Source of the DNA: Sulfurovum sp.
GTDB lineage: Bacteria > Campylobacterota > Campylobacteria > Campylobacterales > Sulfurovaceae
DNA: 5,541 nt
Assembly: GCA_020721385.1 (NCBI GenBank)
Contig: DYMW01000055.1
Coordinates: forward strand, 3,572 to 9,112
Direction of reading: 5' to 3'
In this document: in pieces, positions 1 to 4,662 of the stretch
How positions within the stretch are numbered: position 1 is the first letter of the stretch
Layout of the letters: each line of letters starts with the position of its first letter
Position numbers and translations under genes: made by a program
Notes under the pieces: generated by a model
Seen by the model: only the letters and a program-made list of their open reading frames with translations
What the model was told of the DNA's origin: nothing
The model's database searches: none

Positions 1-624
1 TACTTCTAACCGCTCTGGTGTGCCAATGTCATACCATGTCCCTGAATAATGTTCTGTGGTTAATTTTTTTGCTTCTATGGCGTTAAAAAGCAATGGTGCC
101 AACGCTTGTCTACCATATTCTACTGTGTCAAACAACTGTTTAGAATAATACCCAATGCCTGAAAAGGTATATTTTTCACTGCCCTCAAACAATGAAAAAT
201 CTCCTTTTAGATTGTGTTTAGGATTGTCCACCACAATTAAATGAGCCTCTATATCTTCATCCAATTTAAATCGAGCATTAAATGGATAATCGGTCCAAAC
301 ATCCCCATTGACCACCAAAAAAGTCTCACTAAGCATTGGCAATGCTTTAACAATTCCTCCTGCTGTCTCTAATGCTCCTTCCTCTTGTTCATCCGAAAAA
401 TAAATCTTTACACCAAATTGAGAACCATCACCCAAATAATCTATAATCTTTTGTCCCAAATAGGCAACATTAATCACAATATCGGTAAACCCTGCCTCTT
501 TCAATCGCTCTATATGCCAAACAATTAAAGGTTTTCCTCCTACTTCAAGCAGGGGTTTTGGAACATTATTGGTAAGTGGTCGCATTCGTTTTCCCATTCC
601 TGCCGATAAAATCATTGCTGTCAT
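1..624 (-). CDS. murU: N-acetylmuramate alpha-1-phosphate uridylyltransferase MurU (partial, 3' end cut by window edge)
   Basis: This cytoplasmic nucleotidyltransferase joins MurNAc-1-P with UTP to give UDP-MurNAc and PPi, the last step of the AmgK/MurU salvage bypass. The reverse strand reads open for 208 codons from ATG at 624 to base 1 with no stop. MurU proteins run to about 220-225 residues, so only a short C-terminal tail is missing. The Rossmann-type signature is at the N-terminus (LSAGMGKRMRPLT at 6-18, then PKP at 22-24). The metal-binding NGDVWTD is at 106-112, VVDNP at 131-135, GDF at 141-143, FSGIGYY at 154-160 and WYDIGTPERL at 197-206. The combination NGDVWTD, VDNP and FSGI is typical of MurU rather than of glucose- or mannose-1-P nucleotidyltransferases. 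The usual LETGGGI reads LETAGGI here (85-91). The start overlaps the amgK stop as ATGA, with AAGGAG five bases upstream. A hexose-1-P nucleotidyltransferase of another specificity is unlikely because amgK and anmK are adjacent. Confidence 0.9.
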   Translation of the reverse strand, partial: MTAMILSAGMGKRMRPLTNNVPKPLLEVGGKPLIVWHIERLKEAGFTDIVINVAYLGQKIIDYLGDGSQFGVKIYFSDEQEEGALETAGGIVKALPMLSETFLVVNGDVWTDYPFNARFKLDEDIEAHLIVVDNPKHNLKGDFSLFEGSEKYTFSGIGYYSKQLFDTVEYGRQALAPLLFNAIEAKKLTTEHYSGTWYDIGTPERLEV

Positions 625-1559
625 AAAAGCTCCTTCTCTAATAATTGCATAAATGGCTCCAACTCTTTATATTTAGAACAGACTTGTTTGATGTATTTTC
701 GGGTTAATGGTATATGTTTCAAGTAACCTCTTTTTCCATCACGAATATTCAAACGGGCAAAAATCCCCAAAATCTTAATATGCCGTTGTAATCCCATAAA
801 ATCAAACCAACGTATAAAAAGCTCATCACTCACTTTAATGCCTTTGCTTCTTTTGAACTCCAATGCTAAAACTTCTATTTTCTTGGCATCAAACTCAACA
901 TAAACATCTTTAAGTAAAGAGACCAAATCATAGGTAATCGCCCCTACTCTGGCATCTTGATAATCAATAGGAATCAATTTACCCCCCAAGAGCATAATGT
1001 TTCGTGAATGAAAATCGCGATGCACCAAAACATTTTGCGGTTGAGATAAAACCTCTTTTGTAATCAGACTCAATGTCGTCTCTAAAATCTCTTGTGCCTC
1101 TTTGGTTAAATCTTTTTCTAAATGTTTCTCGACATACCACGCTTTCATCAAATCCATCTCCAAGCGTAAAAACGCTTCATCATACGGCTCTAATCCTTTA
1201 ACCTCAGCCTTTTGCATCTTCACAATTTCACAAATCGCTTTCATGTAAAGCAGGTGAAAACTCTGTTCATTGAGTAAATCTGCCAAATGAATTGAGCCTA
1301 AATCTTCTAACAGTAAAAAACCCTCATCCAGATTTTTAAAAATAATCCGTGGTATCGTTAATCGAGCTTTTAACAAACGTCTTGAAACATCCAAAAAAGG
1401 AATCAGTGAGGCTCTTTGTGCCGACGCATCCATCACCACCAACGTTGCATCTTCCAACACCAAACGATAATAATTTCTAAAACTGGCATCAGCAGAAATA
1501 ACCTCTAAAGTATAATTTTTATATCCTAATGTATCTATCCACGCTTTAATTTCCTGCAT
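621..1559 (-). CDS. amgK: N-acetylmuramate/N-acetylglucosamine anomeric kinase AmgK
   Basis: This cytoplasmic kinase of the aminoglycoside-phosphotransferase (APH) fold phosphorylates MurNAc, and GlcNAc in known members, at the anomeric carbon, supplying MurU. It is 312 residues from the ATG at 1559, slightly under the roughly 330-340 usual for the family. Visible motifs, numbered from that ATG, are DASFRNYYRL (24-33, N-lobe nucleotide loop), LLLEDLG (82-88), the catalytic loop HRDFHSRN (180-187, base D182), the Mg-binding DYQDA (199-203), YDLVSLLKD (210-218) and the family-typical MGLQRHIKILGIFARL (255-270). A GTG at 1565 would add two residues, but it shares a base with the AGGAGG Shine-Dalgarno (1565-1570); the ATG sits five bases after it and is the better start. 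The gene starts inside the last codons of anmK (14-base overlap) and ends overlapping murU by four bases. A generic aminoglycoside phosphotransferase is the main alternative, made unlikely by the neighbours. Confidence 0.93.
   Translation of the reverse strand: MQEIKAWIDTLGYKNYTLEVISADASFRNYYRLVLEDATLVVMDASAQRASLIPFLDVSRRLLKARLTIPRIIFKNLDEGFLLLEDLGSIHLADLLNEQSFHLLYMKAICEIVKMQKAEVKGLEPYDEAFLRLEMDLMKAWYVEKHLEKDLTKEAQEILETTLSLITKEVLSQPQNVLVHRDFHSRNIMLLGGKLIPIDYQDARVGAITYDLVSLLKDVYVEFDAKKIEVLALEFKRSKGIKVSDELFIRWFDFMGLQRHIKILGIFARLNIRDGKRGYLKHIPLTRKYIKQVCSKYKELEPFMQLLEKELL
630..635 (-). promoter_or_regulatory. Shine-Dalgarno of murU inside amgK
   Basis: AAGGAG lies within the last codons of amgK (KEL), five bases before the murU ATG, which itself overlaps the amgK stop as ATGA. 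The arrangement favours termination-reinitiation coupling. Confidence 0.75.
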
Positions 1560-2637
1560 AAACACCTCCTAAAATGCTATTCTTTTGTGTTCCTGTCACA
1601 CTTGTTAACTCAATCGCTTCTCGTCTTAATCGTTTATAGGCAAACCATGCAAATATCATTGCTTCCATGGCGTCAGGACTCACACCATAAACCTCTGTTG
1701 ATTGCACTTTAACATGAGGCAAACCCTGTTGCAACTGCTCCATCATAAAACGATTTTTTACGCCACCACCACACACCAGTAACGTTGTAATGTTAAATTT
1801 TTTAACCTCATTGGCAATGCTCTGTACCGTTAATGCCAACAATGTAGCTTGAACATCTTCACTTTTAATTGACTCAAATAGAGCAAGATATTGCATTAAA
1901 AAACTTCGGTTAAAATATTCACGACCTGTACTTTTTGGGTAAGGCAAAGCAAAATAGTCATCTCCAAGAAGTTGTGTAAGCAATGTATCCTCTACCGTTC
2001 CCGACTTTGCCCAAACCCCATCTTTGTCATAATGTGCTTGATTATGTTCATACATCCACATATCAAGCAACACATTTCCGCACCCTGTATCGTACCCAAT
2101 GAGTGGAGATTCCAATACGGTAATGTTTGCCATTCCACCAATATTGACCACCGCACACGAAGGAATATCTGAAAATAAAAATTGATGAAAGGCTGGAGCA
2201 AACGGAGCACCTTGTCCTCCATTGGCAATGTCTTTTTGTCTAAAATCGGTCACCACATCAATGGCTGTTTTACTCGCCAACAAAGAGGGATTTCCCAACT
2301 GCATCGAAAAAGGAATATCGCCCAAAGGCTGATGCCAAAGGGTTTGCCCATGTGAACCAATGGCTACAATATCACAGGATTTTAATGCATACTTATTCAA
2401 AAAATGGTTCACCGCATCGGCATACTCCAATGCCAAAGCCACATCCAATGCACCAATTTCTGCCAATGTTGTTCCCTTGGTTATCATGCTTAAACTGTGG
2501 GCTTTTAAATAAGTTGATAACTCATACTCCTCATACGCTATACAACTGCAAGAATTTTCATCTATTTTACATAAGGCAATGTCAATACCATCCATAGACG
2601 TTCCTGACATAATACCAATATACAAACCTTTAAACAT
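1546..2637 (-). CDS. anmK: Anhydro-N-acetylmuramic acid kinase AnmK
   Basis: This cytoplasmic ASKHA-fold kinase hydrolyses the 1,6-anhydro ring of anhydro-MurNAc and phosphorylates O6, giving MurNAc-6-P from murein turnover products. At 363 residues it is full length for the family (about 360-370). Motifs in order are MSGTSMDGID (10-19, phosphate loop), GSHGQT (94-99), VVTDFRQKDIANGGQGAPF (128-146), NIGGMAN (165-171), YDTGCGNVLLD (182-192, holding the probable catalytic base D183), KSTGREYFN (235-243), VCGGGVKN (288-295, nucleotide site) and GVSPDAMEAMIFAW (318-331). One oddity is the DTGCGN motif: the usual form is DTGPGN, and the TGC codon for Cys186 is clear in the DNA. The start at 2637 lies inside the last codons of the symporter gene, eight bases of overlap, with GGGAG (2646-2650) eight bases upstream. 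The end overlaps amgK. The product still needs a MurNAc-6-P phosphatase to feed AmgK, or a MurQ etherase for the other route; neither is visible here. Confidence 0.95.
   Translation of the reverse strand: MFKGLYIGIMSGTSMDGIDIALCKIDENSCSCIAYEEYELSTYLKAHSLSMITKGTTLAEIGALDVALALEYADAVNHFLNKYALKSCDIVAIGSHGQTLWHQPLGDIPFSMQLGNPSLLASKTAIDVVTDFRQKDIANGGQGAPFAPAFHQFLFSDIPSCAVVNIGGMANITVLESPLIGYDTGCGNVLLDMWMYEHNQAHYDKDGVWAKSGTVEDTLLTQLLGDDYFALPYPKSTGREYFNRSFLMQYLALFESIKSEDVQATLLALTVQSIANEVKKFNITTLLVCGGGVKNRFMMEQLQQGLPHVKVQSTEVYGVSPDAMEAMIFAWFAYKRLRREAIELTSVTGTQKNSILGGVYAGN
1565..1570 (-). promoter_or_regulatory. Shine-Dalgarno of amgK, inside the end of anmK; decides the start
   Basis: The minus strand reads AGGAGG here, inside the codons for the last residues of AnmK (LGGV). 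It is five bases before ATG 1559 and touches the alternative GTG at 1565, so it supports the ATG start. Confidence 0.75.
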
Positions 2638-4156
2638 CTTTTTTACTCCCCATCATCATAATGCCAAAGGAGACCAAAGTTCCCACTATCATCATGATTG
2701 AAAAATCTATTTTTATCTCTATAAAATAACCAATCACATAAGGTTGTAAAATAAGCACCGTTGTAAATCCCCCAATCAACGCCCATAAAACCGTCTGTTC
2801 ATTGCCTCTATTGGTAAATATTCCTGCTCCATAAACACCCAATAAAGAGGCATACGCAAAGGTCATCACACCCAAAGCAAAACTTAACAAATCAAGTTGC
2901 GTGTACTGTTGCCAATAGTAACTTAACATCGCCATCATCGACAGTAAAACTGCAAAAACAATGACCATTAAACGCCCTGCTTTTAAAAAGTGGGCTTCAT
3001 TTCTATCCTTGTTAAACAACCATTTTTTAGATAACCATGGTCGGTAAATATCTTCCACCGCCACTGAAGCCATGGCTGAAAGTACTGAATTTGCCGAAGA
3101 GAGTGCTGCGGCAATTGCTCCAACGGTCACCAATCCACGTAACCCTTCTGGCATCTCATTGAGAATATAGTGCATGAAAATCGTGACACTCTGCCCATCT
3201 ACATTTTGGTCAATACATGCCAATTTTATATTTGATAGTTCGGGATGTTGATAAAAAAGATAAAGCAAAAGACCAATCAATAAAAATAAAAATGCCACAG
3301 GTAATGTAAAAATAATTGCGTAAATTAACGACTTGGCCCCCTCTTTTCTGTTTTTACACGTCAGCACTCTTTGGGTCATATCTTGGTCAAGTCCATAGGC
3401 AGCGATATTTAACAGTAACCAACCTGTTAGCAATGTCCAAATGCTAAACCCTCCTGAAAAAGAGAAATCAACCAACTTTAATTTGTTATCATGATTGAGT
3501 GTGGTCATAATGGTTGAAAAATCTGTATTCAAACTGTAATAAAGATAAACCAACACTGCTAACCCTGCACCAATGTAGGTCATGGCTTGAATAATATCTG
3601 ACAATATCACCGACTTTACCCCACCAAAATAGGTATATGCCAATGCACCCAACATTAAAATAGCAATGGCAATCGCGATATGTACTGCTTCAATATCAGA
3701 AAAAAGTATCATTGAAATGGCCAAGGCTCCAATATACAGCCGAGCTCCAGAAGCAAACAATCGACCCAACAAAAACATAATACCTGCATAACGTTTTGAG
3801 CTTTCACCATAACGATGCTCTAAATACTCATAAACCGTGATGGCATTAATCGCATAAAATTTAGGAACCAAAACTTTTGCTACAAAAACCACTGCCAAAA
3901 ATGCCGAAACATAAAAGCCCAAAAAAGTTAAATCATTTTTATACGAATATTCAGGTCCACCCAAAAAAGTAGCAGCCGATTGGGAGGTTGCCAAAACCGA
4001 AATAGCCACCGCCAATATGGGCATGGCATTGCCCCCTGTAAAATAATCACGTGAAGTTGTAACCCTGTTTTGACTCAATAACACCGAAGTTAAAATTAAC
4101 ACTAAAAAATACGAAAAAAATATTGTCCAATCCAAACTACTAAAGTTTGATTCCAT
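2630..4156 (-). CDS. Sodium:solute symporter (SSS family), probable anhydro-MurNAc/MurNAc importer
   Basis: This inner-membrane transporter of the LeuT-fold SSS family is 508 residues, with about 13 hydrophobic segments, from residue 10 to just before the GSKKDV tail. Positions below count from the upstream ATG at 4162. Family features are SRDYFTGGNAMP (37-48) before TM2, ISVLATSQSAATFLGG (54-69) in the broken first core helix, FGGVKSVILSDIIQAMTY (179-196), GLDQDMTQRVLTCKN (257-271) and the SSS signature region GAIAAALSSANSVLSAMAS (348-366). In that last region, AALSS (352-356) matches the Ala-x-x-Ser-Ser of the Na2 sodium site. ATG 4162 abuts the GAAGGA Shine-Dalgarno (4162-4167), whereas ATG 4156 lies five bases beyond it, so 4156 is preferred. 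The gene is first in the operon and overlaps anmK. From that context I infer import of anhydro-MurNAc, MurNAc or a related amino sugar. The sequence cannot give the substrate; sialic acid, glucose or other solutes are carried by relatives. Confidence 0.9.
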   Translation of the reverse strand: MESNFSSLDWTIFFSYFLVLILTSVLLSQNRVTTSRDYFTGGNAMPILAVAISVLATSQSAATFLGGPEYSYKNDLTFLGFYVSAFLAVVFVAKVLVPKFYAINAITVYEYLEHRYGESSKRYAGIMFLLGRLFASGARLYIGALAISMILFSDIEAVHIAIAIAILMLGALAYTYFGGVKSVILSDIIQAMTYIGAGLAVLVYLYYSLNTDFSTIMTTLNHDNKLKLVDFSFSGGFSIWTLLTGWLLLNIAAYGLDQDMTQRVLTCKNRKEGAKSLIYAIIFTLPVAFLFLLIGLLLYLFYQHPELSNIKLACIDQNVDGQSVTIFMHYILNEMPEGLRGLVTVGAIAAALSSANSVLSAMASVAVEDIYRPWLSKKWLFNKDRNEAHFLKAGRLMVIVFAVLLSMMAMLSYYWQQYTQLDLLSFALGVMTFAYASLLGVYGAGIFTNRGNEQTVLWALIGGFTTVLILQPYVIGYFIEIKIDFSIMMIVGTLVSFGIMMMGSKKDV

Positions 4157-4161
4157 TGCCA

Positions 4162-4167
4162 TCCTTC
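4162..4167 (-). promoter_or_regulatory. Shine-Dalgarno of the symporter; decides the start
   Basis: The minus strand reads GAAGGA, whose last A is also the first base of ATG 4162. ATG 4156 lies five bases downstream of it, the normal spacing, so initiation at 4156 is favoured. Confidence 0.65.
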
Positions 4168-4183
4168 AATATTATCTGTTTGT

Positions 4184-4189
4184 ATTATA
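4184..4189 (-). promoter_or_regulatory. Probable -10 box of the salvage operon promoter
   Basis: The minus strand reads TATAAT here, a perfect -10 hexamer, 27 bases before the preferred symporter start at 4156. No good TTGACA stands 16-18 bases upstream (the spot reads TTGGTT or TTTGGT). A TTGACA is present but only seven bases upstream, too close to act as a -35 for this box. This promoter would serve all four operon genes with a leader of roughly 20 bases. Confidence 0.5.
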
Positions 4190-4207
4190 ACCAATGTGTC
4201 AAAGAAA

Positions 4208-4222
4208 CCAAACCCTATTTGG
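4208..4222. promoter_or_regulatory. Small inverted repeat between divergent promoters (possible operator)
   Basis: CCAAA (4208-4212) and TTTGG (4218-4222) form a five-base inverted repeat around CCCTA. It lies where the -35 regions of both divergent promoters would fall, a sensible place for a repressor. The arms are short and do not extend outward, so chance is a real alternative. Confidence 0.2.
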
Positions 4223-4224
4223 GC

Positions 4225-4230
4225 TATAAT
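4225..4230 (+). promoter_or_regulatory. Probable -10 box of the DUF1294 gene
   Basis: A perfect TATAAT lies 22 bases before the ATG at 4253, giving a leader of about 16 bases. No recognisable -35 box stands 17 bases upstream. The box faces away from the operon -10 at 4184-4189, so the two promoters are back to back and their -35 regions overlap around 4202-4212. Confidence 0.5.
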
Positions 4231-4252
4231 CTGTTAAAAACTCAGGACAATC

Positions 4253-4606
4253 ATGCAAACTAAACAACAATCACCCTATTTTATCTTTGGTCTTATTTCT
4301 ACCCTTATAACCTTTGGTATTTTTGCCTATTTATCACAACAGATGAATCCAATTTTTGCCTATTTTGGTGGAGTCAATCTTGCAACATTTCTACTCTATG
4401 GATACGACAAAAAGATAGCCCATACCAATAAACTAAGAGTACCTGAATGGAATCTACACGCCCTAGCCATGTTTGGAGGCTCTCCTGCTGGACTCTTCTC
4501 ACAAAAGTTTTTTAGACATAAAACAATAAAAAGTTCATTTCAATTGATTTATTGGGGAATTGTTTTGGTACAAGTTGGGGTGGTTTGGGGATTAAAAGTT
4601 TTTTAG
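4253..4606 (+). CDS. DUF1294 family small membrane protein
   Basis: This 117-residue integral membrane protein belongs to the DUF1294 family, whose molecular function is not established. Hydrophobic segments lie at about 9-28, 33-51 and 97-115, with a shorter one near 69-82. The family core is clear: LLYGYDKKIA (47-56), LRVPEWNLHALAMFGGSPAG (61-80) and FRHKTIKSSF (87-96), with the conserved YDK, R-x-PE-x-x-LH, GG and RHKT residues all present. The start at 4253 has AGGA (4244-4247) five bases upstream, and a TATAAT -10 box lies 22 bases before the ATG. It is divergent from the peptidoglycan-salvage operon and convergent with the surface-protein gene, so it is probably monocistronic and has no obvious functional tie to either. 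IFAY occurs twice (23-26 and 34-37), encoded by an exact 14-base direct repeat (4319-4332 and 4352-4365). Confidence 0.88.
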   Translation: MQTKQQSPYFIFGLISTLITFGIFAYLSQQMNPIFAYFGGVNLATFLLYGYDKKIAHTNKLRVPEWNLHALAMFGGSPAGLFSQKFFRHKTIKSSFQLIYWGIVLVQVGVVWGLKVF

Positions 4607-4612
4607 AGAAGC

Positions 4613-4646
4613 GTGAAGATGAGGATAATACATCCTCAAACTTCAC
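4613..4646. terminator. Hairpin between convergent genes, probable shared terminator
   Basis: GTGAAG (4613-4618) pairs with CTTCAC (4641-4646), and TGAGGAT (4620-4626) pairs with ATCCTCA (4632-4638), around an AATAC loop with a small 1x2 internal bulge. It starts seven bases after the DUF1294 stop and ends 17 bases after the stop of the convergent surface-protein gene. Neither side carries a good U-tract, so it is not a textbook intrinsic terminator, but position and symmetry suit a bidirectional one. Confidence 0.6.
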
Positions 4647-4662
4647 TCAAATTGATAAATTA

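Noticed and set aside
1972..2172. Open frame of 66 codons on the plus strand
   Set aside because: It lies wholly opposite anmK, has no family resemblance and no credible ribosome-binding context; an antisense shadow.
1992..2228. Open frame of 78 codons on the minus strand
   Set aside because: It overlaps anmK in another frame, across regions where the AnmK motifs are intact; a shadow, not a frameshifted gene piece.
2352..2597. Open frame of 81 codons on the plus strand, His/Pro-rich
   Set aside because: It is antisense to the conserved N-terminal half of anmK, and its composition is that of a reverse-strand shadow.
4196..4201. TTGACA-like sequence on the minus strand as a -35 box for the operon
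   Set aside because: It is only seven bases from the TATAAT at 4184-4189, far from the 16-18 needed, and no other -10 sits at the right distance.
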